Assembly (NCBI GenBank): GCA_944472135.2
Contig: OX235262.1
Coordinates: 63,364,887-63,428,886 of the forward strand
Source of the DNA: Trichobilharzia regenti
Lineage: Eukaryota > Platyhelminthes > Trematoda > Strigeidida > Schistosomatidae
Direction of reading: 5' to 3'
DNA length: 64,000 nucleotides
The position numbers and the translations under genes are program-made. Of the stretch, positions 10,901 to 19,070 are shown one piece after another. The notes beneath the pieces are model-generated. The model ran no database searches and had not been told where the DNA came from. It worked only from the letters and a program-made list of their open reading frames with translations. Numbering within the stretch: the first letter of the stretch is position 1; every line of letters begins with the position of its first letter.

Positions 10901-12322
10901 ACATATTTGAATGATTAAAACAATAATAACTAGAGCAAATGTGAAACATTCTGTTGAATGGAAATCCAGGTAGCTCAGTGATTCATGCAGGCGACCACCA
11001 GATGATGATGATATTCAAAACTACGTGTGTATTATTATTATTTCCTTTAATTCCTAGAGGAACATAGGGCTTCAGCCGAACGTCCTCATTCCGTTCGATT
11101 CTCTGCTAGAGTTTTCACCTGGCTCCAAGTCTGCCCACATGCCTTCATCTCCTCTTCACATGACCTCCTCCAAGTCACCCTTGGACGACCAACTCGCCGC
11201 TTCCTTTTCGGGTTCCACTCGAGGGCTTGTCTAGTGATGTCACGTTTGTAGAGTAACTATCTGAAGACAGAGCTTCAACATAGAACTTTGCACAGAAGCG
11301 CAACAGTCCAAGTTGCCATATTCATCAAGCACACATGGATACAGGAAACAAAAAAATAGACTTTCTAAGGAAAACCTTGTCCATTACCCTCTGAAAAAGT
11401 ACCGATTAACCTTACTGTGATGACGTTCCATGTTCAAATTCCCTGGAAGGATTTGAATTAGCAATATCTAAATTACCCTCCTGCTTAGTACTAAGTATAT
11501 TTCTCGATTTTCCTACTATACAGAGATGGGCTATTGCAAAATCTGAACTTGCCACCTTATCTTAACCACTGAACTTCAATGTGTAGTTTCGTTTGATCTT
11601 ATCTTAATTACATTAACTAAAATATCAGTAGAAAACGGTCAATCTTTCTTCTATCTTGCTAAACTACAATAAAAGTAACATCTTACTAGATATTAATTTA
11701 ATCTATGTAAAAAATAATGGCACCAGTGAGATCATCTAGTTAATTGTAACCCCTTCCCCATTATGCGCCTTTCCTCTTTCACTTGTCCGTTAATTAAGAT
11801 CCGGAAATAGAGAAAGGATAACACCCGTTCATCAACTATCAATATCAGACGTAGGAAACATAAAATTATCTAAATACTCTTCGTCTTTACGACTCTAGCA
11901 GTGATCATGGCTACTGCGTGCACGTCTGAATGGATAAAAAACATACTTATAATAGAATCCCACCGAACTAACAGCCTAATCCTTTAAATGAGAAGCAGAT
12001 GGCACACTGTTTACAGAGTCATTTGATCCGACAGTTTACAGGAAAATTCTCGACACAAGCTAAATATCTCATTTAAAGCTATACACACACACAGTTTACC
12101 AAGCAAATAAATCTAAGATATACTCATCAACCACTTTATTATGAAAATTATATATTTTCTTTATCATATACAGTTGGACGACCGATACCCTGTAAGAAGA
12201 ATCTAAACCCAACTAGGGAAGAAGTCTCAATGCTTAAAGAATTATATCTGAAAGAATTACAAAATCTTTACAATAAATACAAGCCAATCTATGATCCAGA
12301 CAGTGAATTAACATATGTTTAA
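4963..12322 (+). CDS. DGAT2-family acyltransferase, C-terminal half (three exons, 5' end outside window)
   Basis: The exons are 4963-5146, 9395-9573 and 12174-12322, with TAA at 12320-12322. The acceptor before the first is tttttag; donors are GTAAGT at 5147 and GTAAGT at 9574; acceptors are ttttcag and atacag, and all three joins preserve frame. The product is about 170 residues here: ISYLLDPEQCGNTGNFVVVV, then GGAPEALDSRPGK, the DGAT2-family signature region, then LVPCVSFGEPNMYKQV, EGSWLRRFQNRF and a C-terminal VGRPIP-like/NPTREEV segment typical of the family end. These enzymes sit in the ER membrane and acylate diacylglycerol, monoacylglycerol or wax alcohols; the substrate cannot be told from this half. 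The HPHG motif and transmembrane hairpin should lie in exons upstream of the window. Introns of 4.2 and 2.6 kb are filled with retroelement debris. It is convergent with eIF3h. A one- or two-exon annotation would miss the reading-frame-preserving joins. Confidence 0.9.
5585..6990 (+). mobile_element. Penelope-like element with inverted flanking repeats, decayed
   Basis: Coding remnants run in order. VVADIFMDRWEN at about 5790 is the RT region just before the catalytic box. Next comes a block equivalent to MLDCK...VYRKPTHSNKY at about 5890-5990, then a lysine-rich linker, then a GIY-YIG endonuclease at about 6470-6640 with IIYIGQTSRTGAVRLAEHRN. The YVDD box is deleted relative to the copy at 26205-27299, and stops and frameshifts are present. 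The element is bounded by 70-bp inverted repeats at 5585-5655 and 6922-6990, as expected for Penelope terminal repeats. It lies in the first intron of the acyltransferase gene, in sense orientation. Confidence 0.75.
7010..7135 (-). mobile_element. RTE-type LINE 3' end remnant
   Basis: On the minus strand this matches the 3' end of the RTE copies at 18590-18815 and 23460-23690. It includes the equivalents of 'gcctgaagcc..atgttcctc..gaa' and a terminal ATT/AAT repeat. It is heavily mutated and only the last 120 bp or so remain. Confidence 0.5.
7140..8365. other. Intronic interval without recognised features
   Basis: This is part of the first acyltransferase intron. Short open frames at 7171-7431 and 7476-7721 on the minus strand have no recognisable motif. 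A GC-richer patch at 7145-7335 looks like an old repeat but was not identified. Confidence 0.45.
8366..8571. repeat. Palindromic (foldback) element of about 205 bp with 50-bp arms
   Basis: The left arm 8366-8415 and right arm 8521-8571 are inverted copies (shared cgtcgattga and gaagtgctcg blocks, several mismatches). The 105-bp centre contains, beside the right arm, an antisense hammerhead stem-II/GAAA-like block (tttcgtcctatttgggacga, 8506-8525). The arrangement is that of a foldback or MITE-like element, or of two SINE copies joined head to head. Confidence 0.75.
8604..8775 (+). repeat. tRNA-headed SINE with mutated hammerhead (Sm-alpha-like)
   Basis: The head has a tRNA-like A box (tagtctagtggataacgc) and B box (gagttcgagtctc). 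It is followed at 8707-8757 by the schistosome hammerhead layout: stem-I strand catccag, core, stem II gtccc-aaata-gggac-like hairpin at 8722-8735, GAAA at 8736-8739, and the distal stem-I strand near 8749. The core reads GUGACGA instead of CUGAUGA. The change at the first C breaks the C3-G8 pair required for activity, and the residue 5' of the cleavage site is also unusual. Structure and family are established for schistosome Sm-alpha repeats; the inactivity is inference. Confidence 0.75.
9855..9940 (+). repeat. Fragment resembling the 3' part of the hammerhead SINE
   Basis: A gacaaaacgtccaggctggatcccactgctgg-like segment matches the GAAA-to-downstream part of the SINE at 8735-8770. The 5' core is absent. 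It is an inactive remnant. Confidence 0.35.
10008..10030. repeat. (TA)n microsatellite
   Basis: About ten TA dinucleotides in the second acyltransferase intron. Confidence 0.9.
10511..10750. repeat. Inverted repeats enclosing about 186 bp
   Basis: The arms 10511-10537 and 10724-10750 are reverse complements at 24 of 27 positions (shared tagcaaccc, aaactacct). Weaker similarity continues inward. The size and layout suggest a short inverted-repeat element within the second acyltransferase intron; there is no coding capacity. Confidence 0.6.
11030..11258 (-). mobile_element. RTE-type LINE 3' end, subfamily B
   Basis: The minus strand matches the last 230 bp of the RTE copies at 18590-18815 and 23460-23690. 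It encodes the trailing part of the ORF (equivalent of DITRQALEWNPKRKR and the CEEEMKACGQTW segment) and ends in an ATT microsatellite. It is 5'-truncated and abuts a second RTE tail. Confidence 0.7.
11259..11345 (-). mobile_element. RTE-type LINE 3' tail, subfamily A
   Basis: It contains the same 'acatagaactttgcaca' tail found at 24800-24860 and 34960-35010, in minus orientation. Only the extreme 3' end is present. Confidence 0.55.
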
Positions 12323-12720
12323 AATGCACAGATAAACCTGTTTTTTTCTCGTTTTTGTGCAGTTTCATCTAATCAAAAGATACATGTATTTCAACAGTGA
12401 AACGCGTTATTTGATTTAGACTTTTTCTTCTTCATCTTTTGGTTATAATTATTTTGTATAACTTTACTTACATAATAATTTAAAAAAATGATTTAAAAGT
12501 ACATATTACTTGTCTTCACTTCCAAGTATTGAAGAATTTTATGAAGCAAAGAAATACGAAACTGAATGATCATAGTGTTAATTAAAGTCTGTCGATTAAT
12601 AAGCATACAACTACTTCATTAGAGTGTACCAATATCAGTATGAAGCTGTGGTTTAGATACCAGATATTCAACTACTAAGTTACAGAGTTTGAGGTTTTGA
12701 CAGCCAAGTAGTATGATTAA

Positions 12721-12746
12721 CCCCCCCACACACACACACACGCAAA
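12721..12746. repeat. C-run followed by (CA)n
   Basis: A short homopolymer of C runs directly into about eight CA dinucleotides, 400 bp past the acyltransferase stop codon. Confidence 0.9.
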
Positions 12747-12904
12747 AGGTGTGGTCAACTACATGAAACCCAAGTTGATTACTGAGTTATGAAAACTTTA
12801 ATTATGGGGTGAATAGTTGCCAAATTATTATAAACAAAACAGATTTCAAGTGTTGGTTTGTAGGGAATTGATTGGTTTCAGGATTTCATCATAAGCTGAC
12901 ATTA

Positions 12905-13042
12905 GTTAGAGAACCATTGGAAAACCTGGGAGTACTGGACAGCTGTTTCGTCCTAGTTTGGGACTCTTCAGCAGTACGCACCCACCGGGATTCGAACCCA
13001 GGACCTTCCGGTTACAAGGCGAGCTTGTATACCATTTAAAAA
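12905..13042 (-). repeat. tRNA-headed SINE, minus strand, with hammerhead
   Basis: Read on the minus strand it begins with a tRNA-like segment: an A-box-like tggtatacaagctcg and a B box gggttcgaatccc. It then passes into the hammerhead described separately. The tRNA head followed by the ribozyme is the same order as at 8604-8775. It lies 600 bp beyond the acyltransferase stop, in antisense orientation. Confidence 0.8.
12932..12977 (-). ncRNA. Hammerhead ribozyme with an intact-looking core
   Basis: On the minus strand, stem I is GTACTG (77-72) pairing with CAGTAC (37-32), a perfect 6 bp. Core box 1 is CTGAAGA (12971-12965), matching CUGANGA. Stem II is a five-pair GTCCC/… hairpin at 12964-12950. 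GAAA is at 12949-12946. Stem III is the self-complementary ACAGCTGT, and the cleavage site would follow the C at 12938 (preceded by U). All invariant positions known for hammerheads appear present. The 3-bp stem III with a tiny loop is typical of retroelement hammerheads, which often cleave best as dimers. It self-cleaves tandem or co-transcribed repeat RNA; activity is inferred, not shown. Confidence 0.8.
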
Positions 13043-13245
13043 GTAATACGAGCTGAAAATGTTTCTTGCTGGTGATTATCAGTAACCATAAAACAGAGTC
13101 CCAGGTGGTCTATCAAAAGTCACTGGTAATAAAAAAACAGCAAGAGTAAACAATAGACACCAAAGTTAAATGACCTTGATTTGACCAATCAGATAGCTCA
13201 GCACTACAAATGGTTCCTGGTCATAATCCTCTTTGAAAGTGTCTC

Positions 13246-13643
13246 CTAAATTTGGTTTTTGACTTCTCTGTAGATAATGTGTTGATAGAGAGGAATAAAA
13301 TATGCATGTGTGCAGGGATAATAACTCTGGAAAAGTATTGCCGGGCTATTGATGGTTATACATTCAGATGCAACCACTTTATATGAGGAAGTCTGTATAA
13401 GTTGCTTAGTCGTACATAACTGGTGATCTTTTGGACACTTTCTTCTGGAAATCAATATATTGCATGTATGCAACCAGTATCTGCTACAGCTGGAGGAATG
13501 GTAATACGTTGGTCTGATATGTCTATAACCACTTCTATGAGAATCTGGGACCAGTTTTCGCAGCATATTAGAGATACATACCCTATATGATTCATTTTTA
13601 TTACATATATCGCAGATACTCTTATTTGTAAATTAAGTACCAC
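13246..13643 (-). other. Unresolved open frames, possible decayed retroelement ORF
   Basis: Two overlapping minus-strand frames of 106 and 63 codons cover this stretch. One includes ICDICNKNE, which looks like half of a zinc-binding motif, and a region rich in aliphatic residues. No domain was recognised with confidence. It could be a decayed gag or endonuclease remnant, or chance. Confidence 0.25.
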
Positions 13644-13912
13644 TTCTCACCTAAAAGAGTCTGATTAGTTGTTTCTAGGTCGTCTGAAGTTAGTGTCTAT
13701 TCTTTACTGTTGCCAAAATAACATGAATAAGATACTTCTGTCTCTTCCATGAAGTATATAAATTCAAAACACTGATTGAGGTTTGCAATTAATTATTTAT
13801 TTAAACGCATAAAAACTTAGTACAATATGGCACCAAGAAGGATGCGCCACACAATAATAATAAAACAACATAGGTCAAAAGAAAAAAAGAAAGAAGAGAA
13901 TATATATATACA

Positions 13913-14575
13913 TAAGTTCGCTCCGTCCTTCTCTATGGCTCTGAAACATGGCCAATACGAGTTGAAGACATGAAAAGGTTGACTGCTTTCGATCATAGAT
14001 GTCTGCGATCTCTGTCTCACGTTAGGTGGTTTATTAAGGTAAGTAATGCTGACGTTAGGCATAGAGTGTTGGGTAAAGAGGGAAAATCAATCGACGAGGC
14101 TATAAAGTTACATAGACTGAGATGGCTAGGTCACGTGCTGCGCATGCCTAACCACCGCCTCTCCCGACGAGCATTACTAGCTGATATAGGTGCAGGTTTG
14201 AAAAGAGTAAGTGGTGGCCAAACAAAAACATGGCTTCATCAATCCATGACAGTTAAACTGAGTCAGGTAGGGAGATGCAGACTTTCGGGTTGGAGCCCTC
14301 GGGACTCTAGGAATCAATGGCTAGAGACAATAGGTGACATGGCTCAAAATCGTTGTCAATGGCCAGCGCAGATGTATTCAGTCTCTGTAATCTTTCATAT
14401 TCCTTTCTACCATTACTCATTCTGTTTCGCTCTTATACTTGTCAAACTCTATTGATTCTCTTCACTCATCTTCTTGTCTACTTTTGTGTGCTATTTGGAA
14501 CGTGGCAACTCGAACTGGTGCACTTCGGTGCCAAGTTCTATGTTGAATCCAGACAGACAGACATATAAGTAGAGA
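13913..14575 (+). pseudogene. RTE-type LINE (subfamily A) C-terminal fragment and 3' tail
   Basis: Translation from 13913 reads VRSVLLYGSETWPIRVEDMK, FDHRCLRSLSHVRW, LRWLGHVLRM and GRCRLSGWSPRD. This is the C-terminal region after the RT domain of RTE-clade LINEs. The reading frame is almost open, ending in MAQNRCQW. A 3' UTR follows, ending with cagacagacagac near 14565. It begins abruptly after a TA-rich microsatellite, so it is a 5'-truncated insertion. It is closely related to the copy at 34941-35858. Confidence 0.85.
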
Positions 14576-14734
14576 ACGGATAAAGAACTTCATCTGGAAG
14601 GCAAACAGTCATGCTTAACAAGTTCAAACACTATTCGTTAACTATCATCGGGAAGGGAAGAAAGGACATTGCAACACGTGTAATAGCACGCGATAAGTTT
14701 CATTGATTGTTTGTTGCTTCATTCAGTTCATTGT

Positions 14735-15130
14735 GTGAGGGCTGAGATACTGCCCGGGCGCCCAAACCGAAGCAGTTGGTTTTATTAAGGGACCACCCCC
14801 GAGCCTTTGACTTGGAGTCTAATCCGCAAAGCAGTGGAGCAGCGTCAGGAGCTGCATTCCCATCGTTTCCTGTGACTCATATGGGTTCATACGCCATTTG
14901 ATCCGATTGGATACTGGAGCCCATGTACCCCATAGTAACTGCTTTTAGTTTAACCGCTATCCAAACAACCTTCCTGACATGGTAGGACCTGCAGGGACAG
15001 AGTCCCAGTCAGTTTAGCATGTTGGGTCATTACGGTATTCAAGCCCGACCACCACGACAAGGTAGCAGTTATCGGCCGGGATATATAGGGCTTCAAGCTA
15101 GTGGCTTGAAGTTTCTGTAGCAGTGGTGTT
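14735..15130 (+). repeat. Dispersed repeat Y
   Basis: The block 14935-15075 (gtaactgctttta ... cctgacatggtaggacctgcag ... cccgaccaccacg ... aaggtagca) recurs at 25384-25530 in the same orientation with high similarity. No coding motif is seen. It may be the untranslated part of a LINE; the family was not identified. Confidence 0.6.
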
Positions 15131-15214
15131 TATTTTTTTACAGGATGAGGTTGCTGGCCTCATGCCCAACCTTTCCTCTTTACCGGCATTTTTTCTGGCT
15201 TAGCGAGGTAAAGG

Positions 15215-15291
15215 AGTGCGTAGGCCGGGGATCGAACCCCGAACTATGTGCATGGCCGGCGAGCGTCCTAACCGCTATGCCACCGACGCAC
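15215..15291 (-). repeat. tRNA-like SINE head (77 bp)
   Basis: The minus strand has acceptor-like ends (GTGCGT pairing with ACGCAC), an A box (tggcatagcggttagg) and a strong T arm (cggggttcgatccccg). The anticodon arm does not pair properly, so this is a tRNA-derived SINE promoter rather than a working tRNA gene. A short non-tRNA body continues to about 15150 on the minus strand. Confidence 0.65.
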
Positions 15292-15785
15292 TTGCAATTA
15301 ATAGTGTTCTCTGAGCTGGTTGGTTTATTTGCGGTTATCAATCTATCTCCAAAGATAACCGAATTAAACCCTACCTCAACTAGGGATAACTATTAAGAAA
15401 GAAAGAACTAAGAGGATATATCAGTTTTTGTTAGTTAGACTTCGCCTTTGATATATCAAGGATCAACAGTTCTATATTCTCTCGAATATAAATTTACCAT
15501 TGATTACCGTGAGATAATATTTATCCTCTTCGTGTATTCTGATGACCATGTGACTAATTCAAAATAGAGAAATTACAGTAAACAAGAAGAATATGATTGG
15601 TACAGTGTAGTAAGTTAATGTTACCACCTCCCATTGAACCAATAAGACACATTTGCGACGTAGCTCAAAAATGTTATCACTGACACAGATTCATTCACTC
15701 ACTTTAAGCCATCAAACTTTCGTGTTTTTCCTTTTTCCTGAATATTTCTGCTAAGTGTAGTTCCTTCAAACTTTTTTCTAATTCA

Positions 15786-17030
15786 GTGTGAAACATGGTA
15801 TGTAGAAACCTGAACTGCTGCAAATCTTTCATCATAGGTGCCTACGTTCTATATACTGCATTAGGTGGTATAAAAGGGTGAATAATATTAAGGTTAGGCG
15901 TCAAGTATTAAATAGAGAGGGAAAGTCAATCGGTGAGGTTGTAAAGCTACACCGATTGAGATGGTCAGAATATTTGTTACGCATGCCTACACATTAGCTT
16001 CCTCAACAGAGAATGTTAGCTGACATAGGATCAGGTTGGAAAAAGGATAGTAGTGGTCTAACCAAAACTTGAAGTCAGTCCATGAACTCTTTGATAGTCA
16101 GTTTTAGCCACGTTGGGAGGTGTAGACTGCCTCTCAATAGGGTCCTCAGAACTAATGACTGGAGACAATCGGTGACATGGCTAAAAACTGTTCTCCATGA
16201 ATGCCGCAGATACATTCACTCTCGCGGTGATCTCCTATATAATTAGTTCCATTAATCTGAAATCAAAAATCTTAATGCTATGTATAACCATACACTTCTA
16301 TCACGTAAATCTCCTATCAGCATGTGGAAACTTTTCAATGAAATTACTGGCAATAGTAAGCGATGCAATGTTTTCCTCTCTTACGATGTTAATGCTCCTA
16401 ATCAGTCTTTTATACGCTCTCCTTCTAGTATAACTACTTCTAACGATACTAATCGTGTAGCTGATAACTTTCATGACTTTAATGCTCTCGATGTTCTAAA
16501 ATGTCTTAAAGCGCTTAAACCCTTATGTAGCCTTGACCCTAATAGTGTACCTGCATATGTTCTAAAACAGTATGCAGATGCTTTATGTTCTCCACTAACT
16601 AACATCCTAAATGCTTCTTTCTCCGAAAACGTTGTACTTGTCGCATGGAAAGACATTAAAATAGTCCCTGTCCCCAAAACTTGGCAATAACAAGAACGTA
16701 AAGTTCAGACCCATTGCCATTACTGGTTGCAATCCTACTTCTTTAACAGAATGCAGTACACCGTATACAAAGGTAAATCCTCCTCTGTTGTGCTCACTGA
16801 AGCTGGTGTCCTCCAAGGTGCTGTACTCTCCCCACTTCTCTTTTCTTTCTTTCTTTCTACATGAATTACCATCTTCAAATGACATTAATTTTGTCAAAGA
16901 TGCTGACTACCTCTTTTCTTTCCTCTTTTATCTACCTTTTGTGTGCTTCGTGGAATGTAGCCACTTGAACCCCTGCACTTCTGTGCAAAGTTCTATGTCG
17001 AAACTCAGTTAATCAGGCAGTCAGTATGTA
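15786..17030 (+). mobile_element. RTE-type LINE (subfamily A), decayed and split by another LINE
   Basis: 15786-16240 matches the C-terminal part of the copy at 13960-14395 (FHHRCLRSIY..., GKSIGEVVKLHRLRW, DIGSGWKKD) with stops and small gaps. The matching 3' tail does not follow directly but resumes at about 16906-17030 (ttttgtgtgct, tgtgcaaagttctatgtcgaa). The 665 bp between is a foreign LINE fragment. Confidence 0.7.
16241..16905 (+). pseudogene. CR1/jockey-like LINE fragment nested in the RTE
   Basis: The frame at 16280-16690 encodes the region just before and at the start of RT: LKCLKALKPLCSLDPNSVPA is the S-x-D-x-V-P type motif, then NILNASFSENVVLVAWKDIKIVPVPK. After a frameshift and an internal deletion come RPIAITGCN, GVLQGAVLSPLLFS (RT motif B) and INFVKDADYLF, a degraded Y-A-D-D box. 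It belongs with the fragment at 386-845. Confidence 0.8.
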
Positions 17031-17126
17031 AATAAACACGTGTTCACATCAATAAGACAAGACGATCAATAAGTGGAACTTTTAAACTTGAGGGATCAAT
17101 AATCCACTCGTATATCCCTACTAGAT

Positions 17127-17504
17127 ATGAATGCATCATCAGAAAACTACTGCCAAAATATAATTAATACTGATAATACTGAAAAATGCGAGTTTTTGGA
17201 TTATCATGATGCTAAAGGTGATTCTACAACACAATCAGAATATTTACATAATAATCAAGGAGTAGAAAACAGATCAGCAGACACACCACCAATAAAGAAA
17301 AGATGTTTAAAAGACGAAGAAATACACATCATTGAAAAGTATAATTTAATTGCTTCCATTTCAGCCATAGAGCTGATGAATGTTAGTAATAAAGTTGAAA
17401 AAATGAAATGCCTAAATGAAAATTGTGACCAGCAGTTGAAATGTGATAGCTTATGGATCAAAGAACAAGACTCGGGATATAATAATACGAATACTTATCT
17501 TTAA
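17127..17504 (+). CDS. Orphan ORF, 125 codons, unknown function
   Basis: This is a clean open frame from ATG to TAA with a codon pattern like the host exons rather than the transposons. The product is acidic and asparagine-rich, with a possible basic patch PPIKKRCLKDEE, a predicted helical stretch KYNLIASISAIELMNVSNKV and a cysteine pair KCLNENCDQQLKC. No signal peptide or membrane segment is seen. A cttactag-like acceptor lies just before the ATG (ccctactag), so it may be a terminal exon rather than a single-exon gene. AATAAA occurs at about 17638, 130 bp past the stop. It sits in the 6.7-kb gap between two convergent genes and immediately after an RTE tail. I do not recognise the family; it could still be chance. 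Confidence 0.4.
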   Translation: MNASSENYCQNIINTDNTEKCEFLDYHDAKGDSTTQSEYLHNNQGVENRSADTPPIKKRCLKDEEIHIIEKYNLIASISAIELMNVSNKVEKMKCLNENCDQQLKCDSLWIKEQDSGYNNTNTYL

Positions 17505-17899
17505 GTATGATTTAGATTTCATTTTCATTTAAAGTAATCTACTTCTGTTGTCTGTCTACTTACGAATGTGTTGTTGTTTTTTCATTCCGAAAGTTGCTTT
17601 CAGTATTACTATTTTGGTTGTGTAATAAACACAAACAAATAAAGTGAATAGTATTCTTATTGCATCAGTTCACCTCCATGATACTAATGGACTTGTCTGG
17701 AAATAATAACTCAGCTGCCGTCTGCACCTTTATGCACTTGGAAACAAGCTATAGCTGTTTACTATGTGTGGACTAATTACACTGTCAAGCTACCCGGCTG
17801 ATGAGAGCAGGTTAAAAAACAGTTGTACTGAGAAAGTTGACTGTCTAGGTCAATAAACCCATGGTTCCGCTAGCACGCAATGATTGACAAATTAAGATA

Positions 17900-18815
17900 T
17901 AAATTGGGAACAATAAACAGACAACGGGCAATGAGGAAACAGGCATAAAATGGATTCACGCAAAAAACTTGGCGGACCTGGACTTCGCCGATGACATATA
18001 TATGTCTGATTTCCCACTAACTGGAAGATATGCAAGTCAAAAGCAACAAGCTAGCAGAAGAAGCATCAAAGATAGGAGGGATTTCAGGTGATCATAGAAG
18101 GAAACAGAGGTAGGCGATGACAATTCCTGACCAACAGCAACAGCAACAACAGACAACAATCAGCATAAATGGGAGGAATCTGAAAGAAGCAACCTCCCTC
18201 ACCTACCTACCTACATGGGAAGCATCGTTTCAACTACAGGTGGAACTGACGAGGACATCAAAGCCAGGATCGAGAAAGCAAGACAAGCTTTCATTACTCT
18301 CAAATCTGTGTGGAGGTCAACAGCACTCAGCATCAAAATAAGATCCGAATTTTCAACTCCAATGTGAAGTCAGTGCCACTTACTTTACGGATTGGAGACT
18401 TGGCGAGTCATAAAGAGCATCTCAAACAAACTTCAGACCTTCATTAACAGTTATCTTCGCTCAATACTCAAGATCAGATGGCCAGAAAAGATCAGCAACA
18501 AGGATCTCTGGCAATGAGCGAACCAACCAGGAACCGATTGTGAAACAAATAGGCAGGAAGAAATGGAGATGGATTGACCATACGCTGAGGAAACCATCAA
18601 GTGACATCACTAGACAAGCCATTGCTCGAGTAGAAGCCGAAAGGGAAGTGGTGAGTTGGTCGTCAGTGTGTGGGTGACTTGGAGGAGGTCATGTGAAGAG
18701 GAAACGAAAGCATATGGGCAGACTTGGAGCGGAGTGAAAAAGTTGGCAGAAAACCGAAGGCAGTGGAGACGCGTGGCTGAAGCCCTATGTTCCTCTTGGA
18801 ATTAAAGGATATAAT
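17900..18815 (+). pseudogene. RTE-type LINE (subfamily B), 3' fragment
   Basis: The fragment begins inside RT with LADLDFADDIYMSDF, the F-A-D-D box, and then SLTYLPTWEASF / VRRTYLGS-like region. It continues through KWRWIDHTLRK and SSDITRQAIA to the 3' end, where an ATAATAAATAAATAA tail closes it at about 18815. The frame is broken repeatedly, and a glutamine-rich CAACAG run sits at about 18126-18160. It is nearly identical over 900 bp to 22780-23690. Confidence 0.85.
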
Positions 18816-19070
18816 AAATAAATAAACTTTTGGTTCAAACTAATGCTATGCAGGCAACAAAATTATAAATTCTGATTGTGAAACTACAGAAAAATACCAA
18901 GTAGCCTAGAATGTATAAAAAACGACATCTGCACCCCGCCCTCCGAAAAGTCTCAAAAAAATGAATCCACATAAAAGAGAAAGCAAATACATAGTTTTAC
19001 AAGCACCAAAATGTATATATTTCTTATGATGTTATAACAGTAGTTAAGTGAAAGACTTCTTTAATATTAG
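18816..19070. other. Short intergenic stretch downstream of eIF3h
   Basis: This is the 3' flank of the minus-strand eIF3h gene. No clear poly(A) signal of the minus strand was identified. The + strand carries only the tail of the RTE copy. Confidence 0.4.
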
